Of a stretch of DNA of 64,000 nt, positions 15,157-24,827 are shown one piece after another. The DNA is from Alphaproteobacteria bacterium UBA1301 (GTDB lineage: Bacteria; Pseudomonadota; Alphaproteobacteria; Micropepsales; Micropepsaceae). Each line of letters opens with the position of its first letter. Positions within the stretch are counted from its first letter, which is position 1. Below the pieces are notes generated by a model. That model saw only the letters and a program-made list of their open reading frames with translations, searched no databases and was not told the origin of the DNA. A program made the position numbers and the translations under genes. The stretch is from the NCBI GenBank assembly GCA_002307725.1, contig DBUB01000004.1:276467-340466 (forward strand). The letters run 5' to 3'.

Positions 15157-17586
15157 ATGCGGCCAGATTTGCCATGGAGTGTCGCAGGGATTTCCAGCGA
15201 GGCCCGCGAAGCCGCGAGAGCGGCAGCGCGACGGGAAGGCCTTTCCGTTGGTGAATGGCTTACACGACGCATAGTTTCGGAACACTCGGATATGAGCGAA
15301 CCTCGTAATCAATGGTCAATCCGCAACGACTACCGGCCCCAGCCGGAATGGGCGCGGATTCAGTCGGATGAAATGCTGGCGGACGTCTCCCGCAGCGAAG
15401 CCGAGACGGCCGAAGTCTATCGCCGCATCGAAGATCAGCTGCGCGGCGTGGCCCGCCGCCTCGACGCCTCCGAACGCAGTCAGACCGAAAGCAGCCGGGT
15501 GATGAGCAAGGCGGCGGTCGAGATGAACATCGCCGCCCGCGAGCAGGCCCAGGCCTTCGACCAGCTCGGTACCCATGTCGCCAATATCGCCGAACGCCTC
15601 GACAAGGTGGAAGAGCGCGATCCCAGTGACGGCCTGCGCGATGCCGTCAAGGCGCTGCATCAAGGCTTGTCACGGCTGGCCGAACAGATCACCGGCACCG
15701 CCAACCAATCGGCAACCCAGATTTCCAACTTGGCGGGCAACCTCGAAACCGTCGCCGGGCGCGTCGGACAGGCCCGCCAGGACGCGATGGCCGCGACCCA
15801 GGCCCTCGAAACCCGCTTCGGCGCCGTCGACGAGCGCGTGCGCGCCCTCGAAACGGCGACCCAGGCCCATGCCAGTTCGATCGACCGGGCGCTCGCCGCC
15901 ATCGAAGACCAGAAGCACGCCGCCTCGCCGATGGAAGCAATCGTCCACCTCGAAGACAGCGTGCGGCGTTTGGAAGATCGCGGCGCTGATCCCAGCATCG
16001 ACCGCCGTCTCAACGGCATCGAACGCACGATGGCGGATCTGACGGGCCGCATCGAGAGCCGCGACGATTCCGCGTCTTCCCTCGACGAGGGTCTGCGCAA
16101 AGTCGTCGCCCGCCTGGAAGGACTCGAGACCGCCCAGCGCGAAACCGCCGCCGAATTGCGCAAGGCCGCCGCCGCCATCAAGCCGATGGAACCGCCGCCA
16201 CCTCCTCCGCCGCCGGTCATCCCGCCCGAGGCCGCCATGCCGCCGGTTCCTCCGGCCGCCGGCTTCAGCCCTCTGCCCGGGTTCGAACCGCCGCCGTTCG
16301 CAGCCGAAGTGCCACCCTTCGCGGTCGCTTCGGCGACCCCACCGCCGTTCGCGATGGGCGATACGCTCGCCAATGCCTACGAACTGCCGCCTGATCCAAA
16401 CTTCACGTCGCCGCCCGGTCTCGCCGCCGATGTGACGGCCGAAGCCCCGACATCGGTGGAATCCTATCTCGCCGCCGCCCGCCGCTCGGCCCGTGCCGCC
16501 GCGGCCCAAGAAACCGAACGGGGCGCGACCATCGGCGCCCTGCACTGGGGTTCGAACGCGGCCAAACCGCCCGCCGATGCGACACCCAAAAAGAAATCCA
16601 GCGCGCTGCTGATCGGCCTTTTGGCGCTGGGCATCATCGTCTTCGCCGCTGCGTTATTCCTGCGGTGGCAGGCGATGAACACAAATGCGGCGCATCCCGC
16701 CGCCACCGCCGCCGTGGTTGGCTCCCTGGCCAAGGCCCCTGCGAAGACCGACGCTCCCAGCCTGCATCAAACCGCAACGGAAGGCCCGGTGCCGCCCGTC
16801 CCGCAAGTGATCCGTCCGGCCGAGCCGTCTCCCAGCAAACCGGTGCCGGTCCAAGTTGCCGCGCTGCCGCCACCGGCCGCGCATCCGGCCGCTCCGCAAG
16901 CCGTCGCACCGTGGTCCGCCGGACCGCAACCGGTCGCGGCCCGTCCCGGAACAGCGATCACCCCGCTCGACCGTCTGACCCAAGCGGCCAATGCCGGCAA
17001 TTCCCGCGCCCAACTGATCGTCGGGCTCAAATATCTCGAGGGCGATGGCGTTCCCGCCAACCAAACCGAAGCTGCCAAATGGCTGACCAAGGCCGCCGAC
17101 GCCGGTGAACCGGTGGCGCAATATCGCCTCGGCGGTCTGTTCGAAAGCGGCCTCGGCGTTGCTAAAGATCCCGTCAAAGCCGTGCGCCTCTATCTCGCCG
17201 CCGCCAACCAGGGCAGCCGCAAGGCCATGCACAATCTCGCGGTGGCCTATGCCGCCGGCACCGGCGTGAAGAAGGATTATGCCGAAGCCTCGCGCTGGTT
17301 CCTGAAGGCCGCCAATCTTGGCCTGTCGGACAGCCAGTTCAATCTCGCGGTTCTTTACGAGCGCGGACTTGGCGTGCCGCAGAATCTGGTCGATGCCTAC
17401 AAGTGGTACGCCATTGCCGCCGCTCAGGGCGATACCGAGTCCAAGGCGCGCATCACGGCCATCACCAGCCAGCTCGACGCCGACACCCGCGCCGCCGCCC
17501 AACATGCCGCCGAAACCTTCCGCGCCGGCCAACTCAATGCCCGGGCCAATGTTGCCCCAACGATCAGCGACGTGACGCGGGGATAA
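15157..17586 (+). CDS. PodJ-like SEL1-repeat localization factor
   Basis: About 809 residues from ATG 15157 (MRPDLPWSVAGI). The short N-terminal helix AREAARAAARREGLSVGEWL is typical of PodJ-like proteins. Residues about 80-340 are a long coiled coil, then a proline-rich linker (PPPPPPPVIPPE and following), one membrane helix near 482-505 (LIGLLALGIIVFAAALFLRW), and a periplasmic C-terminus with SEL1 repeats from about 606 (AQLIVGLKYLEGDGVP, AQYRLGGLFESGLGV, AMHNLAVAYAAGTGV). PodJ recruits polar factors in Caulobacter. A GGGGAGGA at 15131-15138 is far from the ATG, so the start is uncertain. Confidence 0.9.
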   Translation: MRPDLPWSVAGISSEAREAARAAARREGLSVGEWLTRRIVSEHSDMSEPRNQWSIRNDYRPQPEWARIQSDEMLADVSRSEAETAEVYRRIEDQLRGVARRLDASERSQTESSRVMSKAAVEMNIAAREQAQAFDQLGTHVANIAERLDKVEERDPSDGLRDAVKALHQGLSRLAEQITGTANQSATQISNLAGNLETVAGRVGQARQDAMAATQALETRFGAVDERVRALETATQAHASSIDRALAAIEDQKHAASPMEAIVHLEDSVRRLEDRGADPSIDRRLNGIERTMADLTGRIESRDDSASSLDEGLRKVVARLEGLETAQRETAAELRKAAAAIKPMEPPPPPPPPVIPPEAAMPPVPPAAGFSPLPGFEPPPFAAEVPPFAVASATPPPFAMGDTLANAYELPPDPNFTSPPGLAADVTAEAPTSVESYLAAARRSARAAAAQETERGATIGALHWGSNAAKPPADATPKKKSSALLIGLLALGIIVFAAALFLRWQAMNTNAAHPAATAAVVGSLAKAPAKTDAPSLHQTATEGPVPPVPQVIRPAEPSPSKPVPVQVAALPPPAAHPAAPQAVAPWSAGPQPVAARPGTAITPLDRLTQAANAGNSRAQLIVGLKYLEGDGVPANQTEAAKWLTKAADAGEPVAQYRLGGLFESGLGVAKDPVKAVRLYLAAANQGSRKAMHNLAVAYAAGTGVKKDYAEASRWFLKAANLGLSDSQFNLAVLYERGLGVPQNLVDAYKWYAIAAAQGDTESKARITAITSQLDADTRAAAQHAAETFRAGQLNARANVAPTISDVTRG

Positions 17587-17687
17587 GGCCGCCCGCGTTC
17601 CCGCCGCCGCAAGTGAGGTTGACCGGCCGACGCAACCCGCGCACAGTCGCGTGATCCTGCGTCGCTCGACTTCAAGAAACCCCTTTG

Positions 17688-18608
17688 ATGGAAATTTATC
17701 TGCCCATCGCCCAGATGTCGGTCCAATGGCCGGTCATCCTGGGGCTCGGGTTCGTGATTGGTTTTCTGTCAGGCGTGTTCGGGGTCGGCGGCGGGTTTCT
17801 GCTCACCCCGCTCCTCATCTTCTACGGCATTCCGCCCGGCGTGGCGGTCGCCACCACCGCCAACCAGATCGCCGGCGTCACCTTCTCCGGCGTGCTGACA
17901 CATTGGAAACGCCGTTCGGTCGATTTCAAGATGGGCGCCGTATTGGTGGCGTCTGGCCTCGTCGGTTCGGCCGCGGGCGTCTGGCTGTTCGCCGTGCTGC
18001 GCCGCATGGGACAAGCCGAATTCACCGTCTCGGCCAGTTACGTGCTGCTGCTCGGCGCGGTCGGCGCCATCATGCTCAATGAATCGGTGCGGACCTGGCG
18101 GGCGCGGCGGGACGGCCTATCGACCAGCGGCAATCGCTCCGGCCAGCATAATTGGGTTCACGGCCTGCCGCTGAAGATGCGCTTCCGCCAATCGCGGCTT
18201 TACATCAGCGTGATCCCGCCGGTGGTGCTGGGCTTCATCGTCGGCATTTTGTCGGCAGTGATGGGGGTCGGCGGCGCCTTCGTGTCGGTGCCGGCGATGA
18301 TCTACATCCTGAGAATGCCGACCAATGTCGTGGTCGGAACCTCGATGTTCCAGATCCTGTTCGTCACCGCCTCCACCACCATGCTGCATGCGGCGGACAA
18401 TTATACCGTCGATACGCTGCTGGCCCTGATCCTGATCCTCGGCGGCGTGATCGGCGTGCAATATGGCGTGCGCGCCGGTGCCAAGCTGCGCGGCGAACAG
18501 CTCCGCTTTTTGATGGCGCTGATCGTGCTGGTGGTGGCGCTAGGGCTGTTCTGGCAGCTCGTGATAGCCCCGGCCGATGTCTATTCGCTGACGGGGGCGA
18601 CGCCATGA
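17688..18608 (+). CDS. TauE/SafE family sulfite/anion exporter
   Basis: A 306-residue protein with about eight membrane helices and two related halves, each starting with a conserved GxxxGxxGxGGG-like loop (GFLSGVFGVGGGFLLTPLL and IVGILSAVMGVGGAFVSVPAM), the TauE/SafE signature for small organic or sulfur-oxyanion export. ATG 17688 directly follows an in-frame TTG at 17685. The stop overlaps the next start as ATGA, coupling it to the TIGR02186 protein with which this exporter type is commonly paired. Confidence 0.92.
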   Translation: MEIYLPIAQMSVQWPVILGLGFVIGFLSGVFGVGGGFLLTPLLIFYGIPPGVAVATTANQIAGVTFSGVLTHWKRRSVDFKMGAVLVASGLVGSAAGVWLFAVLRRMGQAEFTVSASYVLLLGAVGAIMLNESVRTWRARRDGLSTSGNRSGQHNWVHGLPLKMRFRQSRLYISVIPPVVLGFIVGILSAVMGVGGAFVSVPAMIYILRMPTNVVVGTSMFQILFVTASTTMLHAADNYTVDTLLALILILGGVIGVQYGVRAGAKLRGEQLRFLMALIVLVVALGLFWQLVIAPADVYSLTGATP

Positions 18609-19342
18609 GAGCGCTGGTCCTCGCCCTTCTCCTGCTGGCGGCACCGGCGAGCGCCGAAGAGACCCTGACCTCCGGGCTATCGCAGGACTATCTGCAGATC
18701 ACGTCCACCTTCACCGGTTCGGAACTGACGGTGTTCGGCGCGGTGGAAAATCCGCGCGCGGGCGGAACCCGCGACATCGTCGTGGTGGTGCGCGGACCCG
18801 ATACGCTGATGACCATCCGCCGCAAAGACCACATTGCCGGGCTGTGGATCAACAACGCGCGCGCCAAGATGTGGCTGCCGTCCTATTACTTCATCACGGC
18901 GACCCGCCCGCTTCGCGCCTTTGCCGACGCCGATACGCTCGGGCGTTACGAGCTCGGGCTGGGCAATTTGCGCGCCGACACAGTCGCCAGCGACGGCGAT
19001 GCCAAACCCTATGCCGACGCCCTGGTGCGCACCCAAAAGCGCGCCGGGCTTTACATCCAGACCGATGCTGGCGTGGAGATGCAAAGTGCCACGCTGTTCC
19101 GTGTGCATGTACCGATTCCCGCCGCGGTGCCGCGCGGCTCCTACAATGTCGAAGTCTATCTGTTCCGCGCCGGCGAAGTGACGGCGGCGCAATCGACCCC
19201 GTTCTATGTCGATCAGGCCGGCTTCGAGCGACGCGTTTTCGAGTTCGCCCACACTTCGCCGCTGACTTACGGCCTGTTTACCGTCTTGATGGCAGTGGCC
19301 TTGGGCTGGGCTTCCACATTCTTCTTCCGCGCCAGAACGTGA
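18605..19342 (+). CDS. TIGR02186 family anchored periplasmic protein
   Basis: A 245-residue protein with a signal peptide (MRALVLALLLLAAPASAEE) and a C-terminal membrane helix (LTYGLFTVLMAVALGWASTFFF). Between them is a beta-rich periplasmic domain (ITSTFTGSELTVFGAVENP, VVVVRGPDTLMTIRRKD). This matches the TIGR02186 family that sits next to TauE exporters; its function is not known. Its 3' end overlaps the convergent pdeM gene by 76 bases, which is coding on both strands. Confidence 0.88.
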   Translation: MRALVLALLLLAAPASAEETLTSGLSQDYLQITSTFTGSELTVFGAVENPRAGGTRDIVVVVRGPDTLMTIRRKDHIAGLWINNARAKMWLPSYYFITATRPLRAFADADTLGRYELGLGNLRADTVASDGDAKPYADALVRTQKRAGLYIQTDAGVEMQSATLFRVHVPIPAAVPRGSYNVEVYLFRAGEVTAAQSTPFYVDQAGFERRVFEFAHTSPLTYGLFTVLMAVALGWASTFFFRART

Positions 19343-20013
19343 GCCGGACCCGCGACGGCATAAACTCGCTCGCGCCCCAGCGCGAACACCGCAAACTCGC
19401 GCGCGAACAATGAGGTGACGGACTCCTCGCGAACATCGTAGCCGCCGGTGTACGCGCCGAAGGCGGGCAACAGCAGACGCAAACCATCCGACACGAAACA
19501 ACGGCGGCGCAAGCTGAGGCCACCGCGGCTGATCCGCGTCACCGGGTGAATGTGTCCCGCCACTTCACCGGCACAAGGCTCGGCCAACGGGATGTGGCGA
19601 AAGGTGAGCCCGCCGACCGCGATGTCGCTTTTGATGGTGCCGCCGAGCCAAGCCGGGGGATCGGGATCGTGATTGCCTTCCACCCACACCCACACCACGG
19701 CGCGCGTAAGCGCCGCCAGCAGCGCGATCTCTTCCTCGCCGAGACGAGCGCCAGCACCGCCGTCGTGAAAGGAATCACCGAGCGCAATCACGCGTTCGGG
19801 ATGAAAATGCGCAATCAACGCGGCAATGCGGCGGAGTGTGGCGCGGGTGTCGTAGGGCGGCAAAAACTGACCGCTGCGGGCGTAAGACGAGCCTTTTTCG
19901 AAATGCAGATCGGCGAACACCAGCGTTTTCTCAGCCGCCCACCACGCCGCACCGGACGCATCCAGCATCAGCGTTTCGCCGTTGACGAGAAGTGTGCAAT
20001 CGCCGCGAGTCAT
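19267..20013 (-). CDS. pdeM: Ligase-associated DNA damage response endonuclease PdeM
   Basis: A 248-residue calcineurin-like metallophosphoesterase: FADLHFEKGSSYARSG (D-x-H), LGDSFHDG (GDxxxD/H), GNHD and AGHIHP (GHxH) give the full two-metal site. The LHFEKGSSYARSGQFLPPYDT stretch is specific for PdeM, which co-occurs with an Lhr-like helicase, an exonuclease and an ATP-dependent ligase in a conserved DNA-repair set. Here only the helicase neighbours it, 58 bases upstream. ATG 20013 is selected over longer frames since the domain starts at once. The C-terminus overlaps TIGR02186. Confidence 0.92.
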   Translation of the reverse strand: MTRGDCTLLVNGETLMLDASGAAWWAAEKTLVFADLHFEKGSSYARSGQFLPPYDTRATLRRIAALIAHFHPERVIALGDSFHDGGAGARLGEEEIALLAALTRAVVWVWVEGNHDPDPPAWLGGTIKSDIAVGGLTFRHIPLAEPCAGEVAGHIHPVTRISRGGLSLRRRCFVSDGLRLLLPAFGAYTGGYDVREESVTSLFAREFAVFALGRERVYAVAGPAHVLARKKNVEAQPKATAIKTVNRP

Positions 20014-20071
20014 CGGCCGCAGTTTCGCATCCTTCAAACGGGAGAAGCAAACGTGATGCGAAAGCCGCCGT

Positions 20072-22549
20072 CTATTCCACCCGCATTGCATCCGCGATTA
20101 ACGCGTCTTCGGTTTCGCGCAGCATTTCTTCGGCGGCTTCGCCGGCGATCATTTCTTTGGATATTTCCAAGAGCGCGGGCACGGCGAGCGGCGAAACGCG
20201 GTCGAGTTTGCGGCTGATGATGCGGCCCTTCACCCGCGCCAGCATGTCGCCGAGGCGGGCGACATCGAGCAGGCCGGTGGCGGCGTCTTGATAGGTGGCG
20301 CGCAAGAGAATGTGATCGGGTTCGTGCTCGCGCAACACATCGTAGATGAGATCGGTCGAGAACGTGACTTGACGGCCGGTCTTTTCCTTGAGCGGCGAGC
20401 GGCGTTCGATCAATCCGGCGATGACAGCACAATTCTTGAAGGTGCGCTTATAGAGATTGGATTCGGCCAGCCACGCGTCGAGATCGTCACCCAGCATGTC
20501 CTGGTCGAACAACGCGCCGAGGTTCACGCCCGACAGGTCGCGACGGCCCCACACGGCGAGCGCATATTCGTTGGCGGAAAAGCCGGTCGGTTGCAGATGC
20601 AAACGTTCGAGACGGCGCGTTACCAGCATACCGAGGGTTTGATGCGCGAGGCGCCCTTCGAACGGATAACAGACGAGATAGAAGCGATGCCCGCGCGGGA
20701 AGGTTTCGACCAAGAGTTGGCCGGGCTGCGGGATGACGCTGCGCCATTCCTGGATGCGCAGCCATTCGTGCACCGGATCGGGCAACGCCTGCCAGCGCTC
20801 TGGGTCCGACACCATCTCGCGCACGCGCTGGGCGAGGAAGGTGGAAAGCGGGAACTTGCCACCGTTATAAGACGGCACTTCGGCCTCGGTATCATTGGTG
20901 CGCGACACATAGGCGACGTCTTCGTGGATGCCTTGGAAGGCCAGCACCTCACCAGCGAAGACGAAGGTGTCGCCCGGCGCCAGTTGCTCGACGAAATACT
21001 CCTCCATTTGGCCGAGGGTGCGGCCGCCAGCGCCAATGGGGCGGCCTTTCGATTGCAAGCGGATGTCGATCATCGGGTCTTCGACGATGGTGCCGGCATT
21101 GAGGCGATAATTCTGCGCGAGGCGGGGATGCGCCAGCCGCCAAAGCCCATCCGGCGTTTTGCGCAGCTTGGCGTAGCGGTCGTAACGCTTCAGCGCATAA
21201 CCGCCGGTGGCGACGAAATCGACCACGCGGGTGAAATCTTCACGCGGTAGGTCGCGATACGGCGCCGCGGAAATCACTTCCGCATACAGATCGTCCTCAG
21301 CAAAATTGGCGGCGCAGGCCATGCCGAGGACGTGCTGCGCCAGGACATCGAGACTGCCGGTCTTCAGCCGCTCGCCATCGAGTTCCCCGGCAATTACTGC
21401 TTCGCGCGCCGCTTCGCATTCCAAAACCTCGAACCGGTTGGCGGGAACCAACAACGCGCAGCTTGGTTCCTCAAGACGGTGATTGGCGCGGCCGATGCGT
21501 TGGACCAGACGCGCGGCGCCCTTCGGCGCACCGATGCAGACGACATTGTCGACCGCGCCCCAATCGATGCCGAGATCGAGAGTGGACGTGCAGACCACGG
21601 CTTTCAGCCGTCCGGCCGCCATCGCCGCTTCCACCTTGCGCCGCTGTTCCGGCGCCAGCGAGCCGTGATGCAGCGCGATGGCGAGATTGTCGTCGTTGAT
21701 CCGCCACAAATCCTGGAAGGTCAGTTCGGCTTGGCGGCGGGTGTTGACGAAGACGAGCGTGGTTTTCGCCAGCTTGATCGCCGCCATCACATCGCTCATG
21801 GCGTGACGCGCCAGATGCCCGGCCCAGGGCACGTATTCTTCGGATGCCAGAATGCCGATCTGAGGCACCGCGCCACCTTTGGCGCGCACCAACTCGGACA
21901 AGTTTTCGCCCGGCGGCGATTGCGGCACCAGATAGCGCTGCAACGGCACCGGATCGGCGACCGTGGCCGACAGTCCGACGCGGCGATGGTTGGGCGCGAG
22001 TTTGGCGAGGCGGGCGAGGTCCAGCGCCAACAGATCGCCGCGCTTGGAATTGGCGATGGCGTGCAGTTCGTCCAGCACCACGGCGCGCAAATGGCCGAAC
22101 ATCCGTGGGGCATCGCGATGCGACAGCAGCAGCGCCAACTGCTCCGGCGTGGTGAGCAGGATATCGGGTGGGGAAAAGCGCTGGCGCTGACGGCGGCCCG
22201 CAGGGGTATCACCGGTGCGGGTTTCGATTTTGACGTCGAGACCCATCTCGCTGACCGGCGCCTCCAGATTGCGCGCCACATCGACCGCCAACGCCTTGAG
22301 CGGCGAGATGTAGAGGGTGTGCAGCACGCGGCTGCAGCGGGCGGGCAATGGCGCGAGTTCGATCAGGCTCGGCAGGAATCCAGCCAGAGTCTTGCCGCCG
22401 CCGGTCGGCGCCACCAGCAGCACCGATTCCCCGCGGGACGCGTGTTCGATAAGTTGAAGTTGATGCGGGCGCGGGCTCCAGCCGCGGGTAGCGAACCAGC
22501 GGGCAAAGCGTTCGGGCAATAAAAACGGCGTCAGTGCTGCGGCGGTCAT
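20072..22549 (-). CDS. Ligase-associated DEXH-box helicase (Lhr-like)
   Basis: An 825-residue SF2 helicase: Walker A APTGGGKT, motif II DELHA, motif III GLSATVAD, motif VI QRIGRANHRL, then the long Lhr-type C-terminal region with a winged-helix part. This length and the tail (LLEISKEMIAGEAAEEM) are those of the ligase-associated DNA damage response helicase, roughly half the size of full Lhr. The ATG at 22549 begins MTAAALTPFLLPERFARWF. The helicase and pdeM are a two-gene minus-strand unit; the usual exonuclease and ligase partners are not within the window. Confidence 0.93.
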   Translation of the reverse strand: MTAAALTPFLLPERFARWFATRGWSPRPHQLQLIEHASRGESVLLVAPTGGGKTLAGFLPSLIELAPLPARCSRVLHTLYISPLKALAVDVARNLEAPVSEMGLDVKIETRTGDTPAGRRQRQRFSPPDILLTTPEQLALLLSHRDAPRMFGHLRAVVLDELHAIANSKRGDLLALDLARLAKLAPNHRRVGLSATVADPVPLQRYLVPQSPPGENLSELVRAKGGAVPQIGILASEEYVPWAGHLARHAMSDVMAAIKLAKTTLVFVNTRRQAELTFQDLWRINDDNLAIALHHGSLAPEQRRKVEAAMAAGRLKAVVCTSTLDLGIDWGAVDNVVCIGAPKGAARLVQRIGRANHRLEEPSCALLVPANRFEVLECEAAREAVIAGELDGERLKTGSLDVLAQHVLGMACAANFAEDDLYAEVISAAPYRDLPREDFTRVVDFVATGGYALKRYDRYAKLRKTPDGLWRLAHPRLAQNYRLNAGTIVEDPMIDIRLQSKGRPIGAGGRTLGQMEEYFVEQLAPGDTFVFAGEVLAFQGIHEDVAYVSRTNDTEAEVPSYNGGKFPLSTFLAQRVREMVSDPERWQALPDPVHEWLRIQEWRSVIPQPGQLLVETFPRGHRFYLVCYPFEGRLAHQTLGMLVTRRLERLHLQPTGFSANEYALAVWGRRDLSGVNLGALFDQDMLGDDLDAWLAESNLYKRTFKNCAVIAGLIERRSPLKEKTGRQVTFSTDLIYDVLREHEPDHILLRATYQDAATGLLDVARLGDMLARVKGRIISRKLDRVSPLAVPALLEISKEMIAGEAAEEMLRETEDALIADAMRVE

Positions 22550-22573
22550 GGTGAAACGATAACACAAAGAAAA

Positions 22574-22659
22574 CCCCTCACCCGGTTTGCCTAAGCACTT
22601 ACTTCGCGAAGTGCTGCGTAAGTGCAAGGCAACCCGCCCTCTCCCTCAAGGGGAGAGGG
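22574..22659. repeat. REP-like intergenic palindrome element
   Basis: Two nested hairpins between convergent or unrelated genes. One extends from TTGCCT (22587-22592) with GCACTTAC (22595-22602) to GTAAGTGC (22618-22625) with AGGCAA (22627-22632). The other has arms CCCTCTCCCT (22637-22646) and GGGGAGAGGG (22650-22659). Such CCCCTCACCC and CCCTCTCCC blocks are common in alphaproteobacterial intergenic regions. Confidence 0.8.
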
Positions 22660-22661
22660 AA

Positions 22662-23072
22662 TCAAAGCCGCTTCACGGTCTCGGCATCTTCTTCACCGGC
22701 GAAATACTTGTCGAGCGCCTGACGAAAAATGGGTTCGGGCGTTGCGTGCGCGAACAAGGTCATGGCGGAGCGGAATTTGAGGTCGTCGGGCGCCGCAAAG
22801 ATGTCGCCGATCATCTTACCGTTCACCGCCAGCACCAGTCGGGTACATTCGCGCAGCCGCGGTCCCAAAATGGGATGGGCGAGATAGGCGCGCGCTTCGT
22901 CGAGCGAGAGGAGCGCATAGCGCCGCGCCGTTTCGCTGTGACCGAGCCCTTTGATTTGCGGGAACACAAACCACATCCAATGGCTTTGCTTGGCGCCGGC
23001 CTTCAGTTCGGCCCGCACGCGATCGATCACGCGCGCCTGCGCGTCGACAAACCGTTGCAAATCCTCGTCCAT
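22662..23072 (-). CDS. DUF1810 domain protein
   Basis: A 136-residue protein matching DUF1810: RFVDAQARVIDRVRAELKAGAKQSHWMWFVFPQIKGLGHS, then RRYALLSLDEARAYLAHPILGPRLRECT, the family hallmark, and KFRSAMTLFAH. The biochemical role of DUF1810 is not settled. ATG 23072 (MDEDLQRF) is chosen; a GTG at 23084 (MVNGM) would add four residues. Its stop is just beside the REP-like element, on the opposite side from the helicase start. Confidence 0.88.
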   Translation of the reverse strand: MDEDLQRFVDAQARVIDRVRAELKAGAKQSHWMWFVFPQIKGLGHSETARRYALLSLDEARAYLAHPILGPRLRECTRLVLAVNGKMIGDIFAAPDDLKFRSAMTLFAHATPEPIFRQALDKYFAGEEDAETVKRL

Positions 23073-23192
23073 TCCGTTCACCACGATGTGACTACACTTC
23101 GATGGTTACGCGGCACGCATTCTGGCTACTCTGGCGGGCGACTCTGGCAGGATACGCTTGCTTCGCAGCCGAGTCAGGGTAGGGAGGGTTGC

Positions 23193-24647
23193 GTGAAAAA
23201 TCGACGGGATTTTCTCACAACATCGGTGGGACTCATGGGAGCTGGTCTGATGGAAGTAACCGGCGCCGAGGCGGCAAAGCCTAAGAATTCCACGGGATTA
23301 GGCGCCAAGCCGAACGCAAGTGAGGCGCAATTTCCGGCCAACTTCCTGTGGGGAACGGCTACCGCCGCCTATCAGATCGAAGGCGCCTGGAAGGAAGACG
23401 GCAAAGGCGAATCGATCTGGGACCGCTTCGCGCATACCCCCGGCAAGATCAAAGGCGGCGATACCGGCGATGTCGCTTGCGATTCCTATCACCGCTACCG
23501 TGAAGACATCGCCATCATGCGCGCGATGGGCATGAAGAGCGCCCGCTTCTCGATTGCCTGGCCGCGCATCCTGCCGAACGGCACCGGCGCCGTGAACGAC
23601 AAGGGCCTCGATTTCTATAAGCGCTACGTCGATGCGCTGCTCGCCGCCGGCATCCGTCCCTCCTGCACGCTTTATCACTGGGACCTGCCGCAAGCCTTGC
23701 AGGACAAAGGCGGCTGGCCCAATCGCGACATGGCCGGCTGGTTTGCCGATTACGCCGCCATCGTCACCAAGGCGCTGGGCGACCGTGTCACCGCCTATGC
23801 GATCTTCAACGAGCCGTATGTGTTCTGTTACTGCGGCTACGGCATCGGCGTACACGCACCGGGCATTGCGGACATGGGTCAATGTCTGAAGGCCGCCCAT
23901 GTCGCCAATCTGGCCCAAGGCGACGCCTTCCGCGCCATGCGAGCGATCGCGCCGAACGCGCAAATCGGCGGTGCCTACAATATGTCGCCCGCCGTTCCGG
24001 CCACCGATTCAGCAGAAGACCGCGCCGCAGCGGAACGGATGCACGCGGTCAACAACATCTTCTTCATCGAACCGGCGCTGACGGGGGCTTACCCCAAAGC
24101 GTTTGCGCCGCTCGAGCAGATGGGTTTTCAGCCGGGCGATGAAACCAGACTGCGGGCTGCGCTCGACTGGATCGGCATCAATTACTATTTCCGCATGAAA
24201 GTCCGCGCCGACGCGTCGGAAAAGATGATGGGCTACCGCGCCGAGATTCCGCACGAGGGTCCACTTACCCATTTCGGCTGGGAAGTGTGGCCGCAAGGGC
24301 TGTACGACATCGTCACCCGCATCGGCCGCGACTACCACCTGCCGATCGAGATCACCGAGAACGGTTGTGCTTATGCCGATCCTCCGGGAAGGGATGGAAC
24401 CATCAAGGATGGCCGCCGCACCGCCTATTTCCGCGCGCATCTGACCGAACTCGCCCGCGCCATCAAGGACGGGGCCCCGGTGCGCGGCTATCACGCCTGG
24501 AGCCTGCTCGACAACTTTGAGTGGGGCGAAGGCTATAGCCAGCGCTTTGGCCTCGTCTGGGTCGATTTCCGCCACGGAAGGCGGATTATCAAGGACTCCG
24601 GACACTGGTACGGGCAAGTAGCCGCGATGGGCGCCGTCCAGCCCTGA
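23193..24647 (+). CDS. GH1 family beta-glucosidase with Tat signal
   Basis: A 484-residue family GH1 enzyme. The N-terminus has a twin-arginine signal (NRRDFLTTSVGLMGAGLM), suggesting export as a folded protein. The acid/base Glu is in FNEP (E207) and the nucleophile Glu in ITENG (E389); NFLWGTATAAYQIEGAW and the late WSLLDNFEWGEGYSQRFGL complete the TIM-barrel signature. The GTG start at 23193 follows AGGGAGGG. Substrate specificity among beta-glucosides is not deducible. Periplasmic export of a GH1 is less usual than cytoplasmic location. Confidence 0.92.
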   Translation: MKNRRDFLTTSVGLMGAGLMEVTGAEAAKPKNSTGLGAKPNASEAQFPANFLWGTATAAYQIEGAWKEDGKGESIWDRFAHTPGKIKGGDTGDVACDSYHRYREDIAIMRAMGMKSARFSIAWPRILPNGTGAVNDKGLDFYKRYVDALLAAGIRPSCTLYHWDLPQALQDKGGWPNRDMAGWFADYAAIVTKALGDRVTAYAIFNEPYVFCYCGYGIGVHAPGIADMGQCLKAAHVANLAQGDAFRAMRAIAPNAQIGGAYNMSPAVPATDSAEDRAAAERMHAVNNIFFIEPALTGAYPKAFAPLEQMGFQPGDETRLRAALDWIGINYYFRMKVRADASEKMMGYRAEIPHEGPLTHFGWEVWPQGLYDIVTRIGRDYHLPIEITENGCAYADPPGRDGTIKDGRRTAYFRAHLTELARAIKDGAPVRGYHAWSLLDNFEWGEGYSQRFGLVWVDFRHGRRIIKDSGHWYGQVAAMGAVQP

Positions 24648-24827
24648 CAGAGCAGTGGAAAATGCCGATTCCGGCTGTAAATTCCTGAAATGGCTGCAGT
24701 TTCTGAGACCCGAATCGCTCTATTGCGAACCGGCCGCGAGCGCTTATGACAGTTCCGCGACCAATCGCGTTTTGCCCTGCCGGGAGCGGTCTGGCAGGTA
24801 CACGGACGAAACCACGGGACGAAGAGC

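Noticed and set aside
22587..23192. N-terminal extension of the GH1 frame
   Set aside because: The Tat signal starts at GTG 23193 with a strong ribosome site; the upstream part covers DUF1810 on the other strand and a repeat.
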